NCBI RefSeq assembly: GCF_051257895.1
Contig: NZ_CP194331.1
Location: 1,240,001-1,304,000 of the forward strand
DNA length: 64,000 bases
Source of the DNA: Gallionella straubiae
GTDB taxonomy: Bacteria > Pseudomonadota > Gammaproteobacteria > Burkholderiales > Gallionellaceae
Direction of reading: 5' to 3'
Positions 50,493-57,195 of this stretch are shown here, piece by piece. Below the pieces are notes generated by a model. That model made no database searches. It was not told the origin of the DNA and saw only the letters and a list, made by a program, of their open reading frames with translations. Position numbers and translations under genes: made by a program. Within the stretch, counting starts at the first letter, position 1; every line of letters begins with the position of its first letter.

Positions 50493-50504
50493 CTTGCGAG
50501 GCGA

Positions 50505-50981
50505 TTACGCTTTCAGGATACCGCCAGCCGGCTTCTTGGCTGCTGCTTTTTTCGCTGCCGGCTTCTTGGCTGCCGGTTTCTTTGCGGCTGGCTTGGCTGC
50601 AACTTTCTTGACAGCCGGTTTCTTGGCTGCTGCTTTTTTCGCTGCCGGTTTCTTGGCGGCTACTTTTTTCGCTGCCGGCTTGGCTGCGGCTTTCTTGGCT
50701 ACGGGCTTCTTGGCTACGGGCTTCTTGGCTACTGCTTTCTTGACGGCCGGCTTGACCGCAACTTTCTTCGCTGCCGGTTTCTTGGCGGCTACTTTTTTTG
50801 CTGCCGGCTTGGCTGCGGCTTTCTTGGCTGCGGCTTTCTTGACTGCGGGCTTCTTGACTGCGGGCTTCTTGGCTACTGCTTTCTTGGCGGCCGGCTTTGC
50901 TGCAGCCTTTTTAACTGCCGGCTTTTTCGCTGCGGTTTTTTTTGCTGCGGGCGCTTTCGCTTTTTTATCGGATGTTGCCAT
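50505..50981 (-). CDS. Histone H1-like Lys/Ala/Pro repeat protein
   Basis: A 158-residue protein built almost entirely of AAKKPA/VKKA repeats after MATSDKKAKAP. The composition is that of AlgP/HctB/H1-like bacterial proteins, which bind DNA without sequence specificity and influence condensation or expression. The ATG at 50981 follows GGAGA at suitable spacing; in-frame ATGs upstream lack this. The underlying DNA is itself repetitive (units of GCTGCCGGCTTCTTG-like sequence), so length differences between strains are expected. The 157 bases upstream to lysA show nothing else apart from homopolymer A runs. Confidence 0.88.
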   Translation of the reverse strand: MATSDKKAKAPAAKKTAAKKPAVKKAAAKPAAKKAVAKKPAVKKPAVKKAAAKKAAAKPAAKKVAAKKPAAKKVAVKPAVKKAVAKKPVAKKPVAKKAAAKPAAKKVAAKKPAAKKAAAKKPAVKKVAAKPAAKKPAAKKPAAKKAAAKKPAGGILKA

Positions 50982-51138
50982 TTTCATTCTCCATAAGAAT
51001 TGGGACATTCATTACGACTCACTGCACACCCAAACGCCCTGTGTTTCAGCGAAAGACGCTTGCGGCATCGGCACTGTATCCACGTTTAAAAAAACCTGCA
51101 ACAAATTTCTGAAAAAAAAATTGCGGAAATTGCAACAC

Positions 51139-52431
51139 TCACAAAACCATTTTTTCACCTGCATACAGCTGCGCTACCGTCTCGCGCTCGCGCACCAGAT
51201 GCACCATCCCACCATCCACCATCACCTCGGCGGCGCGCGGGCGAGTGTTGTAATTGGAACTCATGCTCATCCCGTAAGCACCGGCGGAAAGCACGGCCAG
51301 CAAGGATTGCGGAGCGATCGCCAAGTTGCGTGCATGGCCGATAAAATCTCCCGTTTCGCACACCGGGCCGACAATTTCGTAAATCGAAGATTGCCTCTCT
51401 CGTTCGCTTCCTCTCCCGCTCGCGGGAGAGGATTGAGGAGAGGGTTCGTGATCCACCGCCAAAATCTCATGGAACGCATCGTACAAAGCCGGGCGCATCA
51501 GATCGTTCATCGCGGCATCGACGACGGCAAAATTTTTCTCCTCGCCATGCTTGAGGTATTCCACGCGCGTCAGCAACACGCCGGCGTTGCCGACCAGCAC
51601 GCGCCCCGGCTCGAGGATCAACTTTTCGCTGCGCTCGCGCAGCGCGCCGAGCAGCGCGGCCACGTAGTCGGCAATTGCCGGCGGCATCTCGTCGTTGTAG
51701 CGTATGCCCAAGCCGCCGCCGAAGTCGATGTGCTCCAGGCGGATACCCTCAGCGGCCAGCGCATCCACCAGCGCCAGGATTTTTTCCGCCGCAGCGATGA
51801 ACGGGCTGGTCTCGGTGAGCTGCGAGCCGATGTGGCAATCTATCCCGGTAATGTGCAGATGCGGCAGATCGCGCGCCCTGCGGTACAGTGCGAGGGCTTC
51901 GTCATAGGCCACGCCGAACTTGTTCTGTTTCAGCCCGGTAGAGATGTATGGGTGCGTCTTGGCATCCACGTCGGGATTCACGCGCAGGCTGATGGGGGCA
52001 ACCTTGCCCATGCTCCCCGCAACTTCGTTGAGGCGCTCCAGCTCGGCGGCCGATTCGACGTTGAAGCACAGGATGCCCGCCTCCAGCGCCAGACGCATTT
52101 CCGCGACGCTCTTGCCGACGCCGGAGAACACCACCTTGCGCGCCTCGCCGCCCGCCGCGAGCACGCGCTGCAATTCGCCGCCGGACACGATGTCGAAGCC
52201 CGCGCCGAGGCGCGCGAACAGGTTCAGGATCGCGAGGTTGGAATTCGCCTTCACCGCGTAGCAGACCAGATGTTCGCGGCCTTGCAGCGCGCTGCTGAAT
52301 TGGCGGTAGCCGTCGGTCAGCGCGGCGCGCGAATAGACGTAACAGGGCGTGCCGAACCGCGCGGCGATGTCGGCCAAGGGCACTTGCTCGGCGCACAACG
52401 CGCCGCCGCGGTACTGAAAATAGTCGCTCAT
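51139..52431 (-). CDS. lysA: Diaminopimelate decarboxylase, carrying an in-frame repeat insert
   Basis: LysA makes lysine from meso-diaminopimelate with PLP. The PLP Lys is in YAVKANSN near residue 61; HIDFGGGLGIRYN, CHIGSQL, EPGRVLVGNAG, GPVCETGDFIG and the C-terminal SAGAYGMSMSSNYN are as expected. The protein has 430 residues. Between residues about 326 and 347 there is a segment (EPSPQSSPASGRGSERERQS) encoded by a REP-like repeat; homologues pass almost directly from the LYDAFHEI region to YEIVGPVCE. The frame is kept, so the enzyme is probably functional with a surface loop. It lies six bases downstream of lptM. Confidence 0.95.
   Translation of the reverse strand: MSDYFQYRGGALCAEQVPLADIAARFGTPCYVYSRAALTDGYRQFSSALQGREHLVCYAVKANSNLAILNLFARLGAGFDIVSGGELQRVLAAGGEARKVVFSGVGKSVAEMRLALEAGILCFNVESAAELERLNEVAGSMGKVAPISLRVNPDVDAKTHPYISTGLKQNKFGVAYDEALALYRRARDLPHLHITGIDCHIGSQLTETSPFIAAAEKILALVDALAAEGIRLEHIDFGGGLGIRYNDEMPPAIADYVAALLGALRERSEKLILEPGRVLVGNAGVLLTRVEYLKHGEEKNFAVVDAAMNDLMRPALYDAFHEILAVDHEPSPQSSPASGRGSERERQSSIYEIVGPVCETGDFIGHARNLAIAPQSLLAVLSAGAYGMSMSSNYNTRPRAAEVMVDGGMVHLVRERETVAQLYAGEKMVL
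51391..51452. repeat. REP-like palindrome inside lysA
   Basis: CCTCTCCCGCTCGCGGGAGAGG followed by ATTGAGGAGAGGGTTCGTG matches the element at 20690-20752 in order and spacing (inner palindrome, then GGAGAGGGTT). It is contained within the lysA reading frame. Confidence 0.85.
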
Positions 52432-52437
52432 ATTTGA

Positions 52438-52560
52438 TTACTTGCTGGTTGATGGAGTCGAAGCCGGAGGAGGCGGCATGGTGAGCGGCCCTTTGTGCCC
52501 GCAGCCTTGCAGCAAGGCGGCCAGAACCGTGATAATGCCCAGAGTGATGCCAAGACGCAT
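52438..52560 (-). CDS. lptM: LptM (YifL)-type small lipoprotein
   Basis: A 40-residue lipoprotein. The sequence MRLGITLGIITVLAALLQGC has a lipobox ending in Cys at residue 20, followed by GHKGPLTMPPPP and a Ser/Thr/Pro end. The CG.KGPL motif after the lipobox is diagnostic of LptM, which helps disulfide maturation of the LPS translocon LptDE at the outer membrane. It sits directly upstream of lysA and divergent from cyaY, the same arrangement as cyaY/yifL/dapF in enterobacteria. Confidence 0.88.
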   Translation of the reverse strand: MRLGITLGIITVLAALLQGCGHKGPLTMPPPPASTPSTSK

Positions 52561-52607
52561 GATTGCATTTCCCGAAAAATTAGCTAACCGGATTATAAAG
52601 GCTGCGC

Positions 52608-52916
52608 ATGAATGAAAGCGAATTCAACCAACTGGCCGATGCCGCTTTGACGCGCATCGAGGCCGCGATCGACAACGGCGGCGGCGACGCCGAGTACACC
52701 CGCAGCGGCAACGTGCTGGAGATCGAGTTCGACGACGGCCAGAAGATCGTCGTCAACCGCCACGACGCGAACCGGGAAATCTGGGTTGCCGCGAAGTCCG
52801 GCGGCTTCCACTACGCTTGGCAGGATGAAGCCTGGCGCAGCCGGCGCGACGGCAGCGAGTTGTTCGCGAGGCTTACGGAGCTGTTTGTCGCGGCGGGCGA
52901 AAACATCGCGTTTTAG
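52608..52916 (+). CDS. cyaY: Frataxin-like iron-binding protein CyaY
   Basis: A 102-residue frataxin homologue that binds iron and modulates iron-sulfur cluster assembly on IscU/IscS. The N-terminal acidic helix (NESEFNQLADAALTRIEAA) and the strand pattern LEIEFDDGQKIVVN, EIWVAAKSGGFHYAW are typical. It is divergent from lptM with a 47-base gap. A MITE-like element begins within a few bases of its stop. Confidence 0.94.
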   Translation: MNESEFNQLADAALTRIEAAIDNGGGDAEYTRSGNVLEIEFDDGQKIVVNRHDANREIWVAAKSGGFHYAWQDEAWRSRRDGSELFARLTELFVAAGENIAF

Positions 52917-52924
52917 CAGGCTTG

Positions 52925-53165
52925 GCAGGCTATTGAAAAACGTAGCGAGGATAGCGGCTGCGACACGTTACTGGCAAAGCCAGCCGTCTGCGGGAGCAGC
53001 CGCCAGCCGCCTCTCCCGCACCGAACGGCTCCGCCGCACCGTGTCGAGGCGGCAACATGCAAGGCGCACGGCGCGCAGAAACCGGAATGTACTTTCAGTA
53101 CATGAGGATTTCGAGCACCGCGCAACGCCGCAGATGGCTACCGCAGTAGTTTTTCAACAGCCTGC
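52925..53165. mobile_element. MITE-like element with GCAGGCTRTTGAAAAA ends
   Basis: The left end GCAGGCTATTGAAAAACGTA and right end (CGCAGTAGTTTTTCAACAGC, then CTGC at 53165) are inverted repeats. The interior has GTACTTTCAGTACATGAGGA and GAGCACCGCGCAACGCCGCA, hallmarks of a repeat widespread in betaproteobacteria. There is no coding capacity. Its right end lies inside the reading frame of the acyl-CoA synthetase. Confidence 0.9.
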
Positions 53166-54751
53166 GTCCGCATCGCCCTCTTGTCCAGCTTCCCGACGCT
53201 GGTGCGCGGCAGGCTGGCGACGAAGCAGATTTCCATGAGACGCGCGTAGCGCGGCAGGCGGCCCTCGTCGACGCGGCGGTTCACCGGTTCGCGCAGCGCG
53301 TGGGCATCAGCCTCCTGCCCCGCCTTGAGCACCACCAGCGCGCGCGGGCGTTCGCCCCACTTCCCATCTGGCACGCCGATCACGGCGACCTCGGCGACCG
53401 CCGGGTGCTCGGAGACCAGGCTCTCCAGCTCCAGCGAAGACAGCCATTCGCCGCTGCACTTGATGACATCCTTGAGCCGGTCGGTGATGTTCAGCATCCC
53501 GGTGGCATCGAGCGTCCCGATGTCGCCGGTATGCAGGTAGCCGCCCTCCCAGAGTTTCTCCGACGCCTCCGCATCATGCAGATAACCCTGCGTCAGCCAA
53601 GGCGCGCGCACGACAACCTCGCCCGCACTCGCACCGTCGTGCGGCCGCTCCCTTCCCGCCTCGTCCACCACACGCAGGTCCACCAGCAGAATCGCGCGCC
53701 CGTCCCTGATGCGGCGGGACAGCGCCGTCTCGGCGTCGCCGGCCTCATCGGGCGCCAGCAGGCCGAGCGACAGGATCGGACAGGTCTCGGAGAGGCCGTA
53801 GCCGGCGTACACGTCCGCGCCGCAATCCAGCGCCGCCTGCGCGAGGCCCTTGGGCAACGCCGAGCCGCCGATGACCACTTTCCAGCCGTGCAGCGTCGCA
53901 CCCGCGGTCTGCGCGGCGGACAGCAGCAGGTGCAGCAGGGTCGGCACGCAATGCGAGAACGTCACGCCCTCGCGCCGGATCAGCTGCAACAAGACATCGG
54001 GCTGGTAACGCCCCGGATAGACCTGCTTGAGGCCGAGCATCGTCGCGACGTACGGCAGGCCCCAGGCGTGGACATGGAACATCGGCGTGATCGGCATGTA
54101 CACGTCGCCGCGCCCGAAGCGCCCCTGCGCCGGCGCAGTGCCGAACGCGGCCGCCGCCGCGAGGGTGTGCAGCACAAGCTGGCGATGGCTGAAATAGACG
54201 CCCTTGGGCAGACCGGTCGTACCGGTGGTATAGAAAGTCGTCGCGCGGGTGTTCTCGTCGAAATCCGGAAAGACATGCTCCGGGTCGCCGCCAGCGAGCA
54301 GGGTTTCGTAGTCGGTCGCGAACGGCGCGGGACATTCCGGCACGGCTGCATCGGAGAGCAGCACGAAGCGCTGCACCGTTTCGAGCCGGGTGCGAAAGCC
54401 CTCCAGCAGCGGCAGGAAGTCCTCGTGCACCAGCAGCACATCGGCGCGCGCGTGGTTGAGGGTGTAGGCGATCTGCTCCGGCGAGAGGCGCGTGTTCACG
54501 GTCTGCAGCACCGCGCCGAGCATCGGGATGGCGAAGAAACATTCCAGGTAGCGGTGACTGTCCCAGTCCATCACCGCGACCGTCTGCCCCGGCCGCACCC
54601 CGATAGCGCTGCCGAGGCGGCCGATACGCTCACGCAGGGTGCGGTAGTCGTAACGGCTCAGGTCGCGGTAAACGATCTCCTGCTCCGGCGCATTGGCCAG
54701 CGGCGTGAGCAGCAACTGTTTGATGAGCAGCGGATAGGCGCTGGCGTGCAT
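53138..54751 (-). CDS. Fatty-acyl-CoA synthetase (AMP-binding), with a MITE-derived C-terminus
   Basis: A 537-residue adenylate-forming ligase that activates a medium- or long-chain acid to its CoA ester. The ATP motif is TTFYTTGTTGLPKGVYFSH (near residue 175), then GYGLSETCPI (near residue 320), YLHTGDIGTLDATGML and DRLKDVIKCSGEWLSS. The catalytic Lys is in TSVGKLDKRAMR near the end. The last residues (QAVEKLLR) and the stop codon come from the terminal inverted repeat of the MITE at 52925-53165. The ATG at 54751 has GGGAGG upstream. Confidence 0.92.
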   Translation of the reverse strand: MHASAYPLLIKQLLLTPLANAPEQEIVYRDLSRYDYRTLRERIGRLGSAIGVRPGQTVAVMDWDSHRYLECFFAIPMLGAVLQTVNTRLSPEQIAYTLNHARADVLLVHEDFLPLLEGFRTRLETVQRFVLLSDAAVPECPAPFATDYETLLAGGDPEHVFPDFDENTRATTFYTTGTTGLPKGVYFSHRQLVLHTLAAAAAFGTAPAQGRFGRGDVYMPITPMFHVHAWGLPYVATMLGLKQVYPGRYQPDVLLQLIRREGVTFSHCVPTLLHLLLSAAQTAGATLHGWKVVIGGSALPKGLAQAALDCGADVYAGYGLSETCPILSLGLLAPDEAGDAETALSRRIRDGRAILLVDLRVVDEAGRERPHDGASAGEVVVRAPWLTQGYLHDAEASEKLWEGGYLHTGDIGTLDATGMLNITDRLKDVIKCSGEWLSSLELESLVSEHPAVAEVAVIGVPDGKWGERPRALVVLKAGQEADAHALREPVNRRVDEGRLPRYARLMEICFVASLPRTSVGKLDKRAMRTQAVEKLLR

Positions 54752-54772
54752 CTGGTCCTCCCGTCAAAAACG

Positions 54773-54856
54773 TTGTGTCCACGAAAAACACGAAATGGGC
54801 CGGCAAGGTATTTCATGCAGCTCTTTTCGAGTCTTTCGTGTTTTTCGTGGACAATG
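54773..54856. repeat. CACGAAG-type inverted-repeat element, copy C
   Basis: TTGTGTCCACGAAAAACACG at the left and CGTGTTTTTCGTGGACAATG at the right are near-perfect inverted repeats about 84 bases across. It lies between the metallopeptidase stop and the synthetase start. Confidence 0.8.
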
Positions 54857-54862
54857 TTTTTT

Positions 54863-55609
54863 CTACAGTCCCACCGACTTCAACTCCCGGCGCAGCTTCG
54901 CGTAATCCGGGCAGGCGCTGCCCACCACATTCCAGAACGCCGCCGAGTGGTTCATCTCGCGCAGGTGCGCGAGCTCGTGCACCACCACGTAATCGATCAG
55001 GCGCAGCGGCAGGCGGATGAGCTGCTCGTTGAGCCGCACCGCGCCGCGCGCCGTGCAGCTGCCCCACTGCGTCTTCGCCGCCGACAGCTTGACCGTGCGC
55101 GGCGCGACGTTCAGCAGCGGCGCGTAATGCGCCACGCGTTCGGCGAACAGCGGCCCGGCCTGCTCCCGGTGCCAGCGCAGCACCAGTTGCTCGATATGGG
55201 CGGCATCGCTGTCGTCCGCCACGAATACCCACAGTTCCCTGCCGCGTTGCTGCACCGGCGCGGCAAACAGGCTCTGCCGCACGCACAGAACGAGGCGCTC
55301 GCCGAGAAACGGAACAAGCTCCCCGTCCGCCCAACGCACTTCCCTCGGCTTGCGCGACTGCCAGTCGTCCAGCTTCTCGATTACCCACTGCGCTTTGTCC
55401 TGCAGCACGCTGTGCAGCCATTTTTCCGAGACGCGCAAGGGCGCGCTCACGATCAGGCCGCGGCCGTCGATGCGCAGGCCGATGCTGCGGCGCCGGCTGC
55501 GCTTCAGGGTGTAGGAAACATTTTTTCCGGCGAGGAGTGCAGCGCGCTGCTCGACGGCGGGTATGGCAGGAGGAGAAACCAGGTTGCGCAGGCGTTTCAG
55601 CATCTGCAT
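54863..55609 (-). CDS. M48-family/YgjP-like metallopeptidase
   Basis: A 248-residue protein of the DUF45/YgjP (SprT-like) group. The zinc motif is VVHELAHLREMNHSAAFW, with HELAH and a downstream His, near residue 205. The front half contains the family segment SRRRSIGLRIDGRGLIVSAP. The substrate is unknown. It starts at the ATG at 55609, or at another two codons later. The region upstream of the start is repeat D, so its ribosome site is weak and possibly repeat-derived. It belongs to the plsC/gmhB/glyS/glyQ cluster on the minus strand. Confidence 0.85.
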   Translation of the reverse strand: MQMLKRLRNLVSPPAIPAVEQRAALLAGKNVSYTLKRSRRRSIGLRIDGRGLIVSAPLRVSEKWLHSVLQDKAQWVIEKLDDWQSRKPREVRWADGELVPFLGERLVLCVRQSLFAAPVQQRGRELWVFVADDSDAAHIEQLVLRWHREQAGPLFAERVAHYAPLLNVAPRTVKLSAAKTQWGSCTARGAVRLNEQLIRLPLRLIDYVVVHELAHLREMNHSAAFWNVVGSACPDYAKLRRELKSVGL

Positions 55610-55613
55610 TCAT

Positions 55614-55801
55614 ACCACGAAGGACTGATAGGACTACTAGCCATTCCACTATGCGACCAAAGAACGGTCGCAAAGTGGCTGGTTAACGAAGAGCACGAAG
55701 AAAAGCAAACAGGTCTCGTTCCATTGGCAAGCGACCTCTCCCGTTCACTCTCCCTGAAAATTTTCATCCCCTTCATGTCCTTTGTGAACTTCGTGGTGAA
55801 T
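55614..55801. repeat. CACGAAG-type inverted-repeat element, copy D
   Basis: The left end ACCACGAAGGACTGATAGGA and right end TCCTTTGTGAACTTCGTGGT are inverted repeats related to copies A-C. Unlike those, it contains a second, nested element: the hairpin family member at 55630-55687. It fills the gap between the metallopeptidase and plsC. Confidence 0.75.
55630..55687 (+). repeat. Dispersed hairpin family, copy 1
   Basis: ACTACTAGCCATTCCAC, then TATGCGACC, loop AAAGAAC, GGTCGCA, and AAGTGGCTGGTTAAC. TAGCCA pairs with TGGTTA, CCACT with AGTGG and TGCGACC with GGTCGCA. The ends are shared with copies at 40535-40592 and 14549-14590, while the inner arms differ in sequence and still pair. Confidence 0.7.
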
Positions 55802-55814
55802 CGCTTTTTCGGCT

Positions 55815-56522
55815 TCAATGCGGCAAGCGTTGAATCTCGTTCTCGATCCACGCCTCGACTTCGGCGTTGATCTCTTCGGCCTTGCGTCCCTTGGTCTCGA
55901 TCGGTTTGCCGACACTCATGGTGATGAGGCCGGGATGCTTGCTGAATGCCTGGCGTCCCCAGAGCCGCCCGGCATTGTGCGCCACCGGCACCACCGGGGC
56001 GCCGCTGCTTGCCGCCAGCATCGCCCCGCCGATCTTGTATTTGCCGCGCTGGCCGAATGGCACGCGCGTGCCCTCGGGGAAGACCACCACGCAGAAGCCC
56101 TGCACGAGCCGCTCCTTGCCCTGCTTGAGCAACTGCTTGATCGCTCCCTTGCCGTCGCTGCGCTTGATCGCGATCGGGCTGGTCATCGCCAGACCCCAGC
56201 CGAAGAACGGCAGCCACAGCAGCTCGCGCTTCAGCACCCACGCCTGCGGCGGGAATATCTGTTGCAGCGCGAGCGTCTCCCAGGCGGACTGGTGTTTGCA
56301 CAGCACGACGCTGGGTTCCCTGGGGATGTTCTCGATGCCGCGCACCTCGTGGCGGATGCCGCACACCATGCGCAGCAGCCAGAGCATGGTGCGCGCATAG
56401 CTGGAGATGAGTCGGTAGCGCGTCAGCGGCGGAAACGGAAAGGTCAGCAGCGCCAGCGTGGAAAAAATTGGCGTGAGGATGATCTGCAACAGCAGGAAAA
56501 TCAGCGAGCGTAGAGCCAGCAT
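55815..56522 (-). CDS. plsC: 1-acyl-sn-glycerol-3-phosphate acyltransferase
   Basis: PlsC makes phosphatidic acid from lysophosphatidate at the inner membrane. The 235-residue protein has an N-terminal membrane segment (residues about 5-30), the acyltransferase motif I as KHQSAWETLAL (His with Glu in place of the usual Asp, as in other betaproteobacterial enzymes), motif III FPEGTRVPFG and motif IV VVPVAHNAG. It is six bases downstream of gmhB on the same strand. The gmhB-plsC pairing is conserved. Confidence 0.93.
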   Translation of the reverse strand: MLALRSLIFLLLQIILTPIFSTLALLTFPFPPLTRYRLISSYARTMLWLLRMVCGIRHEVRGIENIPREPSVVLCKHQSAWETLALQQIFPPQAWVLKRELLWLPFFGWGLAMTSPIAIKRSDGKGAIKQLLKQGKERLVQGFCVVVFPEGTRVPFGQRGKYKIGGAMLAASSGAPVVPVAHNAGRLWGRQAFSKHPGLITMSVGKPIETKGRKAEEINAEVEAWIENEIQRLPH

Positions 56523-56528
56523 GTCAGC

Positions 56529-57062
56529 CTAAAGTAATTCAGTAACCACCGCCGCGAGGTCGGGGAAAACCAGCGTGCCTTCCGGCAGGCCGCCCGCGGC
56601 CTGCGTCTTCGTTCCCTTGCCGGTCAGCACCAGATAGGGCTGCGCGCCCAGCGCGGCGGCGGGCTGTAAATCGCGCAGCGAATCGCCCACCACCGGCACA
56701 TCTTCAAGGCCGCCGAAGTTGTAGCGCTCCGCAATCTCCTTGAGCATCCCGCTCCTGGGCTTGCGGCAGTCGCAATCGTTCTCGTTGGTATGCGGGCAGA
56801 AAAACACCGCATCGATGCGGGCGCCGACCAGCGCGCAGGCCTTGTGCATCTTGCCGTGGATCGCATTCAGCATCGTCATGTCGAGCAGCCCGCGCCCGAT
56901 GCCGGACTGGTTGGTTGCCACCACCACGCGGTAGCCGGCCTGGTTCAGGCGCGCAATCGCCTCCAGGCTGCCGGGAATCGGCTTCCATTCCTCCGGCTTC
57001 TTGATGAACTGGTCGGAGTCGTAATTGATCACGCCGTCGCGGTCGAGAATGACGAGGTTCAT
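56529..57062 (-). CDS. gmhB: D-glycero-beta-D-manno-heptose 1,7-bisphosphate 7-phosphatase
   Basis: GmhB supplies the LPS heptose precursor. The 177-residue HAD phosphatase has DRDGVINYDS near residue 7, VVVATNQSGIGRG near residue 47, and a Cys/His zinc loop (FFCPHTNENDCDCRKP) near residue 90. These features separate GmhB from other HAD enzymes. Repeat E lies directly upstream between it and glyS. Confidence 0.95.
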   Translation of the reverse strand: MNLVILDRDGVINYDSDQFIKKPEEWKPIPGSLEAIARLNQAGYRVVVATNQSGIGRGLLDMTMLNAIHGKMHKACALVGARIDAVFFCPHTNENDCDCRKPRSGMLKEIAERYNFGGLEDVPVVGDSLRDLQPAAALGAQPYLVLTGKGTKTQAAGGLPEGTLVFPDLAAVVTELL

Positions 57063-57070
57063 TTTGGTGC

Positions 57071-57195
57071 CGTGAAAAGTGAAACGTGAAAGGTGAAACG
57101 TAACATGCGAAAGGCAATTACCCTCCCGGCAGGGAGGGTGGCGCGCAGCGCCGGGTGGGCATCACTTTTCACATTTCACCTTTCACTGTTTCACG
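57071..57195. repeat. GTGAAA-type inverted repeat with embedded REP
   Basis: CGTGAAAAGTGAAACGTGAA at the left and TTTCACCTTTCACTGTTTCA at the right (ending 57195) form long imperfect inverted arms. Between them, CCCTCCCGGCAGGGAGGG and GGCGCGCAGCGCC are a REP-like palindrome. It occupies the gap between gmhB and glyS and reaches the glyS stop. Confidence 0.75.

Noticed and set aside
50505..50981. Regularly spaced direct repeats that might be taken for a CRISPR array
   Set aside because: The repeats encode AAKKPA units of an H1-like protein, have no unique spacers, and no cas gene is near.
14549..55687. The hairpin family as integron attC sites
   Set aside because: The edges do not contain the RYYYAAC/GTTRRRY core pair, the conserved edges are much longer than in attC, and no integrase or cassette array is visible.
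53300..55870. An 856-codon open frame on the plus strand opposite the acyl-CoA synthetase and metallopeptidase
   Set aside because: It is antisense to two genes with intact catalytic motifs, has the His/Arg/Gln-rich composition of shadow frames in G+C-rich DNA, and shows no domain.
55815..56522. Glu for Asp in the HX4D motif of PlsC as a loss of function
   Set aside because: The same HX4E form is usual in betaproteobacterial PlsC-type enzymes, so it is not a sign of inactivity.
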